NCBI GenBank assembly: GCA_022385805.1 | Contig: MU277737.1 | Coordinates: 1-64,000, forward strand | Reading direction: 5' to 3' | DNA from: Pilatotrama ljubarskyi | Taxonomy: Eukaryota > Basidiomycota > Agaricomycetes > Polyporales > Polyporaceae | Length of the DNA stretch: 64,000 bases | Shown here: in pieces, positions 53,752-64,000 of the stretch | Position numbering within the stretch: position 1 is the first letter of the stretch | How the letters are laid out: each line of letters opens with the position of its first letter | Notes under the pieces: generated by a model | Databases searched by the model: none | What the model was told of the DNA's origin: nothing | Seen by the model: only the letters and a program-made list of their open reading frames with translations | Made by a program: the position numbers and the translations under genes

Positions 53752-56700
53752 CTAACGCAAAATCGCCCACTCATCCTGCGCAGGATCCCCCGGCGGCGGG
53801 AACACACCCAGATCCGCAGCTGGCTCAGGCTGAGGCTGCTGTCCCTGCTGGCCCTGGGCATTCCCGTTCGCCTGTCTGCGCTGCTCCTCCTCCTGCCGCA
53901 GCCGCTCCACCCACCGCCCACGCACGTACAGCAGCACCGACACCAGCAGACACAGCACCACCAGCAACATCGTCTCCGCGAACTCGTCCACGTCCTCCTC
54001 CTCGCGGTACCGGTTCCCCCGCATCGCCGCGTCAAAGTAGTCTTCCGGGCCAAAGTCGGCGTCCCTGTCCCTCTCTGCTGCTTCTGCCTGGCGTCGTTCT
54101 CGCGCCCACTGCAAGACGTGAGCATAAGCAGGCGATTCTTTTGGTTTGAGAGTCGAGACACACCTGCACGGGATCCTCCTCGTCTCGCGCGACGCGCTCT
54201 GGGTCATGTCCGCGCTTACGCCTGTTGAACTCGTCGCGCGCCTTGCCCATGTACCACGGTCCGTCATCCAACTCCTCGCCCTCCTCGAGTGCAGGCTGGC
54301 CATTCTGGTCCCGGCCACCATCGATCTCTCGGGCGTCCGGGTGATCGTAATACGACCGGCCTGTAGTAACGGACACGCTTAGAAACACGCAGCATCCGAT
54401 TGAACGTACGAACGTACCATCTTCATCACCTTCCCAGAAGCTCAGGCCGTTCTTGCCACCCATAAGCGTATGCCACAGGCTCCGCGCATGCAGCTTGATC
54501 AAAGACAACAGCACCGGCAGGTACGCTTCGCTGTTGGTCTCATACGCGAGGTCATAGTGCCGCTTGGCAAGATGGAAGTCCTGCGAGACCCACGAGATCA
54601 GCGCTGCCCCCGCACAATCAGGACGAGCCGGCTTACCTGAGGGACGCCAATGCCATTCTCGTACATCCAGCCGAGGTTCCACATCGCGAGCGCGCTCATC
54701 TGCGTATCCGCCGCGGACTGGTAGTACCCTGCAGCCTTCTCCCAGCGCACAGACTCGGGCTCGTCCGGCACGCCCAGCCCATGGTAGTAGTAGTCTCCGA
54801 CCTTGACCAAGGCATCGACGTTCCGCTGCGCAGCGGACCGTATCCACTGCGTCAGGGCTAGTCGCGCGGTATCATTCGACGGCGAGTACGGCGCGAAACG
54901 CGTGAAGCGGAGGATACTCTTGTCTGTGATAAGAGATGAATCAGACCCAGTATTCTTGCAGCCCGCGTATAAATTCTCACCTTGATCGAGGACATATGCA
55001 AGATTGTTCTGCGCAACCTCGTATCCCCTCTCCGCAGCGATCCACCACCGCAGCATCGCCATCTCACTTCCTCTCTCCGTCCCCAGGTTCCACAAGTCGT
55101 CAGCCTCCTTCAAGAGGTTGTCGTCCCAGGTGCCCCGTTCAGCGACCAGCTTGTAGAACGACACTGCAATAGCGCACGAGCTGCCCGCGATTTCCGGAGG
55201 AACCATCGACGCCCGTGCTTGTCTCGCCTGGATGTCGGCGAGGTAGTAGTACGCCTCGAAGGGAGAACCTTGCCGGAGCGCAGTCTCGAAGTAGGCTGTC
55301 GCGCGCTTTATGTCTCCGCGCTCTACGTCGGCTCAGATTGATGTAAGACATGAAGTGTGTTTCTAAGAAGACCTACCGTAGTGGTACTTCCCTATGTTCA
55401 CCTGCGCCTCGGCCAGTTCCTGCGTCGCAGCAGCCGCGAAGTAATGCATCGCCTTCTTGAGATCCTTCTTCCCGTCCACCAAACCGTCACGCCAGATGAT
55501 ACCCAGCCCGTTATGGCACTCCTTCTCGCCATACTCCGCGCCGCGCTCGAACCACATTTTCGCAATAGCCGCATCCTGCTTGACGCCCTCCCCGCGCAAG
55601 TACATCCGTCCCAGGTATCCAGCAGCGAGGGCCGCGTAACCGATCTGCGCAGGGCCTTCTTCCTTCGTGGAGACGTGAGGCTGACGAGGGTTGGCTGGGT
55701 CGCGCGGCCATACCTGGCGCGCGATCCTCAAAAAGTAGTGCCGAGCGCGGTGGAAGTCCCTGGGTATTGCGCTGGCACCGTCTCCTCCAGAAGCGATGCC
55801 TCCATGCGCACCATAGATACTGCCCTGGTAGAAGATCTTGCCGAGGCGATACGCAAAGTCGATCTCGCCGCGGTCCGCGTTGAACTAGGACAGGTCAGTT
55901 GCTATGTACGTGGACTTACCCATTGCAACCTACCAGGTAGTACTCGAGGAGGTCTTCCCATGTCTCACCGGCAGCGCGGGCATTCGCAGTCTTTATGACT
56001 GGGCGGGCCGCGTTGAGCCCGGTGGATGCTACGCTCGCACCAGGTCCGTATACTCCTCCAGCCAGGTCGGATAGTCGAGGGGGCAGCAGGGGTAGTGTTC
56101 GCCCGCCGGGCGGTCCCGAGAGGAATTTGGCCATAGCTACAGTGATGTAAGCGGCATTCGCAGTCTCATCGCTGGTTCCCGGCCTACCTTGCTCCGCGGC
56201 ATCCTCGTACCAGTCCAGTGCTGCCATGCAGTTCTCTGCTACCCCGATTCCGGACCAGTAGCGGTAACCCAGCGCCATTTGTGCGCCCTTGTCGTTTCCA
56301 TGAGCGGCAAACGTAAGGTAGAGCTGCGCCTTTGCTTGGTCCACTGGAACGACGCTATGATAGCCTGTGCTGTGGAGGAAACCGACTAGTGCTTGGGAGG
56401 AGGCGTTACCGGTGAGATGTGCGTGGGTGTCGAATGACTGGTAAGCGGCTGAAGGGTCCGCAGGAAAGTACGCATTGGGAGGGAACTAAGGCCGCGCTGT
56501 TAGGGGAATGGGGCTACGTCTCCAAGAGCGACTCACAAGAGACAGTTGACCGAGTGTATACAGCGCGTCCGTGTTCCCCAGATCTGCCGCGTGCTGAAGA
56601 AGGTCGATGACCTTGACTGCCTTGCCTCGGAACTCCTCTTCTCGTTTTCGCCCGCTCGACAGTTCTCGCCCGAGGTAGTCCGTGACGGAGGTAGGAAGCC

Positions 56701-57135
56701 ACGAATGGTTCTTGAGCTTGACGACTATTCGCATAGCACTAGCGATGGGCCCTTGGCCCTGTATGCTTGGAAGGAATGAGGAGAGGGGGTATCCAGAGGA
56801 ATGGTGATTTGGCTCTTCGGACTGCATGGGCGGAAGGGCGGTCAAGGTGGCGAGTGTCGACATGGCCTGTTTGTACGCCCTGGAAGCTGAGCCATTAGAA
56901 TCAGGGACAATGTCTTGCGTGGTGTTCGGAGCGAGCTACCTTCAAGTGCAGGGTCAATGGCCTCTGTAGGCTCGGGCCGTTTGCTGGACGCGTCTACGTC
57001 CTAGAGATATATTCAGTGAAACGCTATATGGAGCTACGTCGGTATACTCACATTCGCACCAGCGAGGGCAGCGAAGGCGACGATGCAGAAGGTGGCGAGG
57101 CTGGCTTTGCGCATCCTGCTCTTCTTGGACGGCAT
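53752..57135 (-). CDS. HRD3: ERAD ubiquitin-ligase subunit HRD3 / SEL1
   Basis: HRD3 is the luminal partner of the HRD1 ubiquitin ligase and passes misfolded glycoproteins to it. The ATG at 57135 gives 'MPSKKSRMRKASLATFCIVA', a signal peptide after a basic start. About a dozen exons carry Sel1 repeats from one end to the other, e.g. 'GAQMALGYRYWSGIGVAENC', 'AGYLGRMYLRGEGVKQDAAI', 'ECHNGLGIIWRDGLVDGKKD', 'EAQVNIGKYHY' and 'AMWNLGWMYENGIGVPQ'. Near the end 'WHTLMGGKN' and an acidic region precede one membrane helix ('TMLLVVLCLLVSVLLYVRG') and a short Gln/Pro-rich cytosolic tail. This is the full plan of Hrd3. Individual exon borders were checked only in part. The stop is at 53752-53754. Confidence 0.93.
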
Positions 57136-57485
57136 GGTACGCGATGCACCATGCAACACGCGGGAGACGTCGTGGTCGGTGGTAAAGCAGGAGTGTGTCC
57201 GAGTCCGGTGGCCACGTCTGGTACACGTCGGCGCGGGCGCGCGTTCCCGCGCTTACGGGTTGCTTACCAGGTAAGTAGTCTGCTTCAAGCTGGGCTTGCA
57301 CGCCTTTAGCTTCGGGTAACGCTGGTCTTACCTCCACTACCGCGTTTTACTTATCCAGTAATCCCACGGTAACAGACCGATGACCATTGCGTAATGGAAG
57401 CGCTCGAGTGACCTCAGCCGCGAGGATGAACTCCATCCGCTGCTCTGCACTTGCACGACGACCACCTTCCTGTTAGACTCGGCGT

Positions 57486-58778
57486 ATGGCTGTAAGTGCT
57501 TCACCATGCGCGATACCAGTTCTGCTTTTGCTGACTTTACGGAAGAGTTATGACCGCTCTATAGAACAAGTCCACGAAGCGTACCGCCGCCTCACGCACG
57601 AACAGCTCGTTCTCTTTCTCAAAGTCCGTTCCTTACCCACCACCGGTTCGGACGCAGAGCTCGCGTCCAGGCTCGCCCAGTTTGACATCCACACCTACCA
57701 TTTCCCCTCCAAAGACGGCCACAGCGGGCGGCAGACACCCAAGGACCACCATGACGTCCCCAAGCCGCGCGGACGGCAAGTCCTCGCGCCCGATCTCCCC
57801 GTCGAAATCCTCGCAGACATAATGGACCACATCGGAGACTGGGAGCTCGCCAAAGCCGTCGGTGTTCCTACATCTCTTCCCCAGCCCATTCCCTGGGCAC
57901 GCGCGAACGCATGCGACCACGCCATCCTCACCGGCTACATACCCCTCATCCGCGCTGCCGATCCCGCCACAAATAAACCCACAAAGGTCAGCGCGGTGCT
58001 GGCGGTGCGCTTCAGCTACGTGAACGTCCTAGAGTACCTCTTCACCCATCACCGCTCCGTCTTCCTCTCCATGTACAGAGACGACCTCCTGCCTATCACC
58101 GCCTCCCTCCACGGCCGCACCGCGGTCCTATCCTGGTGGAAACACACCCGAGATCATCATCCAGACGTCCTTCCTCCTCCCAAACCCGAGTCCATTGCTG
58201 AAGCTATAGACGGGGCCTCCCGCAACGGCCAGGTCGCCTCGCTCGACTGGTGGCTGCACTCCGGCTTCCCCTTCGAGTACACCGAAGCCGCGCTCGAGAG
58301 CGCATCTGCCAAAAACCGGATCGCGGTCCTCGATTGGTGGAAGGAGAAAAGCCTCAGTCCACAATACCGTCTCCCGCTCAAGATCGGCCGAGTGATGGAC
58401 ATGGCGAGCACCGCCGGACACGTCGAAGCCCTCGAGTGGTGGGCAAGCTCGCAGCTTGAGCCAAAGTACGACCGGCAAGCTCTCTACCACGCGAGCTGTC
58501 ACGGCAAGGTCGAGGTTCTGCAGTGGTGGCTCGGCAGCGGGCTCCAGATGATCTTCGACCAGGAGGCTCTCACCGGCGCCTCGCGGCACAACCGTCCGGA
58601 GGTGCTCGAGTGGTGGGACAAGAGCGGTCTGCCAATACAGTACCGAATGTGCGACATCGAGGAGGCGCTGGAGGACGCGATTGGCGGAGGCGAGGAGGCG
58701 CGCGAGTGGTGGCGGCGGAAGGGCGTCGACTTCAACGCGAACGACAAGGAGTGGTCGAAGCTGCAGTACCTGAACTGA
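57486..58778 (+). CDS. SAP-domain protein with Trp-Trp (ankyrin-like) repeats
   Basis: The frame from the ATG at 57486 to the stop at 58778 is open for 430 residues. Residues about 35-70 form a SAP-type helix pair ('LTHEQLVLFLKVRSLPTTGS' then 'ELASRLAQFD'), a DNA/RNA-binding motif. 'LPVEILADIMDHIGDWELAK' resembles a weak F-box. From about residue 195 on, units of about 40 residues repeat, each with an Asp/Glu-Trp-Trp core: 'VLSWWKH', 'SLDWWLHSG', 'VLDWWKEKS', 'ALEWWASSQ', 'VLQWWLGSG' and 'VLEWWDKSG'. They look like divergent ankyrin repeats. Codons 3-22 resemble an intron that starts GTAAGT right after ATGGCT, but the obvious acceptor does not keep the frame, so the N-terminus is uncertain. 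Role unknown. Confidence 0.82.
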   Translation: MAVSASPCAIPVLLLLTLRKSYDRSIEQVHEAYRRLTHEQLVLFLKVRSLPTTGSDAELASRLAQFDIHTYHFPSKDGHSGRQTPKDHHDVPKPRGRQVLAPDLPVEILADIMDHIGDWELAKAVGVPTSLPQPIPWARANACDHAILTGYIPLIRAADPATNKPTKVSAVLAVRFSYVNVLEYLFTHHRSVFLSMYRDDLLPITASLHGRTAVLSWWKHTRDHHPDVLPPPKPESIAEAIDGASRNGQVASLDWWLHSGFPFEYTEAALESASAKNRIAVLDWWKEKSLSPQYRLPLKIGRVMDMASTAGHVEALEWWASSQLEPKYDRQALYHASCHGKVEVLQWWLGSGLQMIFDQEALTGASRHNRPEVLEWWDKSGLPIQYRMCDIEEALEDAIGGGEEAREWWRRKGVDFNANDKEWSKLQYLN

Positions 58779-59865
58779 ATTGAAATGGTCGCTTTCTTGG
58801 CTCGCTGCGGTGTATAGTACTCGAACGGTGATTTTCAGCCGTCCTTCGACATGTATCCCTATGTTGACTCGTCTCAGTTGCAGTATGTGTATCCCTCCTT
58901 CCTGCATTGTAAAATGATCTTGAGCACTCGCCTGCATGTCCCCAGCATACCACTCACGAGCCTTTGCACCTCCGACTACAGTAGCTAGCTTCGAAGATGC
59001 TGTCGACCATGCCCCGGCGGGCTTGTTCCGCATGCCCTCGAGATTGTTCATCGTCCTCGTATTGAACAGAGCACATGCACTGACATCGGCACCCGCTAGA
59101 TGTCGGTGACATTAGAACGGTGAAAGGGTGCCGCGCTGGTCGCGAAGGTGGGCAGCAGGTACCAAATCCTCGCAGATCTATATTGCGTCTTACGTGGAGC
59201 TTTACCAAGACAACGCCGCGCACTCCGCCGGATAATGCACGCGACAGCTTGTACCACCTCGCAGTCCAAACAGAGCACTATACCAAACTGCCGTATGAAC
59301 AAGTAAGTAACTCAGGGCCTCGAGTCCTCACAATGTCGGAATTCTCAATTCCTGAGCAGTGCGCGCTAGGATGACATCAGACTGCTCTATAAGGCAGCCT
59401 CCTCGGATGGTTTATACTCGTGTCGTGCACGGCACACGCGCGACCACCTATATGTGAGTCGGTCGCGTATTGCCACTCGTGCTCGCAGGACAAGGCGGGT
59501 TAGATACAGCGCCGGGAAGACAAACTCGCTAAAATACAGGATCTCGACCCGCTCGTGGCCGTTGGCGGCACGGCAGAGCGTGGCCGAGACGGGACGGAAT
59601 ACTGCGAAGGGGCATATCTACGCTACTTGGGACATTGCGTGGTGTACAAGACCGTGGACCTTGCGGGCGGGGACCAATAAGATACGTGTGGAGGGACAAT
59701 GCTAGCTACGGTTGGCCGGCAGCCTCGGCGGCGGCGGGGACGACGACAGTGACCAGACTGAGGGTCAGGGGCAGCGACGTCGGACGGACGAGGGTTCCTG
59801 CAGCCGCACAACGAGTTCTAAGAATATGCTGGATTCCCCCACCCCACTTTCTGCCGCGATGCCGC
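58779..59865. other. About 1.1 kb between convergent genes
   Basis: I see no supported gene or repeat here. Short ORFs on both strands have no domain or splicing support. Confidence 0.4.
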
Positions 59866-62352
59866 TCAGAAATCCCATAGCGTGCCCTGCACAAGGGGAC
59901 AAATCGCAAGCGTGAGCAATCTCTTCCACAACGACCGCACGCCATAGAATGCGCGGGCACATCGTAAAGGATAGGTGGACCTACGAATGCGGGAATGCCG
60001 GCCTCCTTGCAGCCCTCCATGAGCTCCCTGTCGCCCTGCCAATTCGACGTGATCATCACGACCTCGGCGCCCCAAGAGTGGTACGCGTCTTTGATCAGCT
60101 TAATAACGTCCGGACGGCCGCCTGAGGTGTGTGAGTGCAAGCGGGCAGTGGGAACCAATCAGCACCATGTGCGAACGAACTGGGGAGTGAACGCACCTCG
60201 CGCTTTGGAGTCCCATAGGCACACACGGTCCGGCCACAGGTGTCGGTAAATGAGGCCGGAGATGGTGGGCCCGAACGTCTTCTCCTGCTCCGAGCCAATC
60301 CAGATCAGGTACCTGCGTGGGGAGCGAGGCGCCGTCAGTTCGATGATTCGTTTATGACAGAACCTGCCGCGGTGCTGATTGATAGCGCGAAAAGCCCGCT
60401 CGAGCCCGACGCCTAGAGCACGCTCACGAGTCACACACAGGACTCACCAGTCAGGATTCTGCCACAAACAATCAGTTCAGAAACATGGTGCATCGAAAGC
60501 TTCGCACTACGAGGCGTACCTGGAGACACGTTGAGAGTGCAGCGCCGATGCCGGTGCCGGTGCACACACGGATTCCTCTCTTGTATAGGGTGGACGAGTG
60601 CGACACACCAGCGAACTGTTTGTGCTGCAGGTCAGCACGATCCAAAGCGACGAAGGGCGCCAGCTAACCTTGAGTTGACGGGTCCAGAGGTGTGTAGGGG
60701 GTTCATTGACCAACGAGCGGGTGAAGTCGCCTTGCACTCCACATATGAGGTAGTGGTACTTGGCGTGAGGCCCCTCCCTGACAAACAGGACAGACGGCCC
60801 CCGTCAGAAGCGCACAGAACGGGGTCGCTGACGACTTACGAGACAATTCCAAACGCATGATACTCCATGATCGACGACCGAGATATCCGCGAGAGGAGCC
60901 CTTGCTGCATGCCCCGTTCGAAGCGCAGGATTGCCACCTTCGGAGAGGGCTGCGGACGAGGAAGCTCAGCCTACGGACGCGCTATGCCTGCTATGGTCGA
61001 GAGTGCTCACCACCTCGACGTCGACCCTGACTTCTCGCACGGTGAACCACGGGATGAGAATCCTGGAATGTCACGGACATTGAGTGATCGTCGCGCAATC
61101 GACAAGGAGGAAAGAGACGTACAGGATCGTCATGCCGAAAACATACCAAAAGTCCTGCTGACGAATAACTCGAATGCCGTCCGGGTTCCAGGAGTGGGTG
61201 TCCAGGTCGTAACTGTCACCGAGCACGACGAACACCCATGCTATGAAAAGAATGTCAGCATCGCTATGCAACGGCCGCATTGGGTGAATCCAGGTAGGTG
61301 CCCGCCTAGCCAATGGGATGAGCGGCTGAGGTGTGCGGGCCACCCGCATTCCTGGAGATTCCACGCCAAGAAAGAGATACCCACTCGAGAGAAGTCCAAC
61401 CCTGCGGACGACGCCTGTGAGTAAAACGGGCGCCTCTCGAGCCGAATTAGGACGCGGGTACTCACCATCCGATGAACCGATGGTGCCTCTCGAAAATGCT
61501 GCGGGAGCGTGAGATCCCATGTGAACTAGAGCGGAGAGTGAAGATTTGGGAGCCACGTACTTGTGGTGTGTGTTGCGCACCCAAGGGAAGGCGCTCACGA
61601 TACTGATAGAGACAGCGATGTTGGTGATGACGCCCGTTATGAGGACGGCGTCGTGATTGTCCTTGTGGTCGATGAAGATGAGGACCACTCGGAAGATGAG
61701 CCACCCAAACCCGGATGCGGCACACCCAGAGTGGATGCCACCGAGGTGCTGCATGATGTCGGTACAGGCGAGTCTGAACCATAATGGAGGCCACTGACGC
61801 ACAATGCGGCTAGCGTCAATGATGGCCTAAATGAGTGGATTCGACCACCCACCTTTGCGAAGCAAGTGTTCACGAACCAGTAAAGACAACGGCCGAAGAC
61901 TTCATTGCGCATGAGGATAGCAAAGATCAAGTTCCCCAGAATGAAAGCGCCGGTGTAACGTCGGGGGTAATGCCAGATATTCAGCGCTGCCAGAAGGAGC
62001 CCGACCCCGTTCAAAGTGATAATGAAGATGAAGAACTTCCTGTAAACGGCACACAGTTACATCAGCTAAGGCATCTTCTGGCTTCGACCTCGACGTACCG
62101 ATATGTTGTCAACCACAGCTGAAATGTGACCCATCGGCTGAACCTCCGCTTCGGTTTGGTGGGTGACGATGGGTGTTTCTTCGCTTCTGCAAGTGCCAAC
62201 TCCAACCTTTTCTCGTGCACTCCTGATTGAACAGCGAGGCCGTCAGCGGCATCTTGTATGACCGCCTTCGACGAGACAGGCAAAACAGGGAGCGGTGTGA
62301 GCGTGTCCAGGAGACCCTTCTCCGGGTCGTCTATGACTTCGATGTTAGGCAT
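59866..62352 (-). CDS. Integral membrane oxidoreductase-like protein (TmpA-like)
   Basis: The minus strand holds more than ten short exons. The start 'MPNIEVIDDPEKGLLDTLTP' (62352) leads to a cytosolic segment and then several helices: 'FIITLNGVGLLLAALNIW', 'FILGNLIFAILMRNEVFG', 'ASGFGWLIFRVVLIFI', 'AVLITGVITNIAVSISIV' and 'AWVFVVLGD'. His pairs in 'QHLGGIHSG', 'NTHH' and 'FERHHRF' could bind haem. The soluble end has 'PTHLWTRQLK', 'YKRGIRVCTGTGIGAALS' (nucleotide-binding Gly motif), 'YLIWIGSEQEKTFGPTISGL' and 'GRPDVIKLIKDAYHSWGAEV', closing with 'GTLWDF'. I recall this plan from fungal TmpA-type membrane flavoproteins and from membrane partners of adenylate-forming reductases. TmpA affects conidiation signalling in Aspergillus; the reaction here is unknown. 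An upstream in-frame ATG (62481) is an alternative start. Confidence 0.8.
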
Positions 62353-62481
62353 GACGCAGTCTTTGTTGGCTCGTAGCGCGTAGGCGGAGGTGAGGAGAAG
62401 AGTGCGATCGAGGAGGGCGGGCGAAGGAAGACGGATGCGGGTGGCTGAGAGGGAGGAAAGGGGGAAGCGGGCGGGCCACAA

Positions 62482-64000
62482 GACTCAGGCCGGGGTCAAA
62501 TTAGGATGGACTGAATACAGGGCGCAGCCGTGCCTCCAGAGAAAGGCCGAAGTCTTTTAACAGCGGGAAGAATCCGAGGTGTACGCGAATACATTCTCCG
62601 GACGGCCGGGGCAGCCTTGGGAAGCCGTCTGGTCTGACCTGGGAAGGCAAGATCTGGACATGACATGTCGGCGACAAATGAAACGAGTTCACACAGCTTA
62701 TCGCGCCCTCTGCTCGCCGCTCCGGCATGGGAGAGTGGGAGAGAGGAGGGACAGCCGTGGCCGAATCATCGAACCTGGATGTGGCGCCCGACTAGGAACG
62801 ATTCAATCTCAGATCCCCGTGGCGATGCTCGACGACTCTTGCCTTCGCCCTCCTCGTCCTCCCTCTGCTCGTCGTAGGCTGCCTTACGGGGTTTGTCGAG
62901 CAGGATAGTGGCTACAGTGACAGAAACTCGTAGGTGATGCCCGGTAGGTTTCGATGGAGCCTGAGCTCTCGCGTTATCGGTGTTCATCCAATCAGACTCA
63001 TTAGTACTCACAGGCATGCGGAACCAATCCATGTTCTAAATAGATTCAACAAACCTTTGCCCTGCCTCTAAAGCACCAACCCTCGCACAAGCGTCCTGTC
63101 TCGAGTGTTATTGAGCTGCGCCTGAGACGTGTTGCCAGGGCGCTGCAGGTCCGACCTGCTGCGCTATAACCTTGATCATTCACATGGTGGCCGCTTTTCC
63201 GTTCTCCCGCAGTGAAGTGGCATGTCGAAAGGCGCCAGCTCTTGTACAGGGAAACACGCAACTCATCAAGCCATAAGCGCACTTCGTGTTCGACTGTGTT
63301 GCACTATCTGTGCCTTACCCATCAGTGGTGAACCCTCAAGGCCACTAAATAGGTTGCAGGGATTTCGACCTCGTAGCGGGTCTCTGCTCGTTGCGACGCT
63401 GGACGGAATCGATTGGCTCGTAACTCCGCATTTGTTTATTGGCCGAAGTTGTTCTCCACTGACGTTCTCACCCTTGGCAGAAGCGGACCCGCGCGGCCAG
63501 CGTTCCCATCCCGTACGATCCTTCACACACTGGGCTTGAACTGCGCCTGGGGCGAGTCAATGACGCGAGCCGGTGGGATTCACAACTCGTTGCCTAGCGG
63601 ACGCGTCCCACGGCGTCGGGGTGTGAGTCCCCGTCCTGTCTGGGATGCCGAGCGGCCACCACCGCTTCTCATCCAGTGCTCTCCATGGACCGGGCGCTGC
63701 CGTATGCTTTTGGTTCTAACAACGGCTCTTAGGCAAGTCCCAAACTCTTTGCTCGACAGCCAACGGTCTGGTAACTAACTCACGGCGTGCGCGGTACATG
63801 ACCCATTCCCTAAAATACCGTGCAATCATGTAAGTCTTGCGCGGCGATCCCTCGTTCCTCGGAGCCCCTGGCGGCCCTTAGCCCGTCATCGCCCTGCTCA
63901 GCGTTTCCCGCACACATCCACCAAGCGCGAGATCGATATTCCTCGCCGCCCGAGTCTATTGGCACGTCTCCTGGCACCAGTCGGCTTCCAGTCAGCAGCT
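62482..64000. other. Last 1.5 kb, no supported gene
   Basis: Short ORFs on both strands lack support. A stem of the type GTCGGGG...CCCCGTC (about 63617-63635) caught the eye but does not fit a tRNA T arm. A gene could begin beyond the window. Confidence 0.35.

Noticed and set aside
63617..63635. Stem GTCGGGG/CCCCGTC as a possible tRNA T arm
   Set aside because: The loop (TGTGAGT) lacks TTC and no D or anticodon arm lies upstream.
1..64000. CRISPR arrays, bacterial operons, riboswitches
   Set aside because: Intron-rich fungal DNA; no regularly spaced repeats or bacterial features were seen.

Overview
The window looks like the nuclear genome of a filamentous basidiomycete, most likely an Agaricomycete and perhaps a wood-decay polypore. 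That placement is an inference. It rests on intron-dense genes with introns of about 50-75 nt and GT..AG ends, a HET-domain gene, a fungal oxalate decarboxylase with 14 exons, a KDZ-type transposase remnant, a chromodomain Ty3/Gypsy element and a CACTA-like element. A run of 200 Ns marks one assembly gap.

Layout. Positions 1-12913 are a transposon graveyard: pieces of Ty3/Gypsy elements (gag, deleted pol, several copies of one LTR family), a KDZ remnant, a complete pogo/Fot1-like element with an open transposase frame, and a stack of nested insertions. At 10886-12913 one LTR has been hit by a second copy of the same LTR (5-bp AAATA duplication) and by an 846-bp inverted-repeat element (TA duplication). 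Genes begin after that: the rRNA-processing exonuclease REX4 (+), a single-pass membrane protein (-) and a Cys-containing protein of unknown function (-). Then follow a non-autonomous CACTA-like element (containing the N gap), a tRNA-His gene with an intron, ERV14/cornichon (-), a HET protein (+), oxalate decarboxylase (-), a small YjlB-like cupin (-) and a second copy of the inverted-repeat element (34863-35704). From 38486 on: an anion:cation-symporter-type MFS permease (+), two tandem D-2-hydroxyacid dehydrogenases (+), a mitochondrial AIM9/APH-like protein with a changed catalytic motif (-), an F-box protein (-), a DEK-C/SWIB protein (+), a PTAR1-like prenyltransferase-alpha repeat protein (-), the ERAD factor HRD3/SEL1 (-), a SAP-domain protein with Trp-Trp repeats (+) and a TmpA-like membrane oxidoreductase (-).

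How genes may work together. Most are unrelated housekeeping genes. ERV14 and HRD3 both act at the ER. Oxalate decarboxylase, the MFS anion permease and the paired 2-hydroxyacid (glyoxylate-type) dehydrogenases lie within 16 kb and could all touch C2 organic-acid metabolism, but a TE-rich stretch separates them and co-regulation is only a hypothesis.

The least ordinary signal is the inverted-repeat element found twice (11992-12837 and 34863-35704). Each copy carries two tRNA-like RNA polymerase III units, one near each end, both pointing outward and followed by T-runs. The second is a Ty3/Gypsy family with a spliced antisense gene for a Zn2Cys6-like protein, lying next to the 3' LTR and with its own TATA box.
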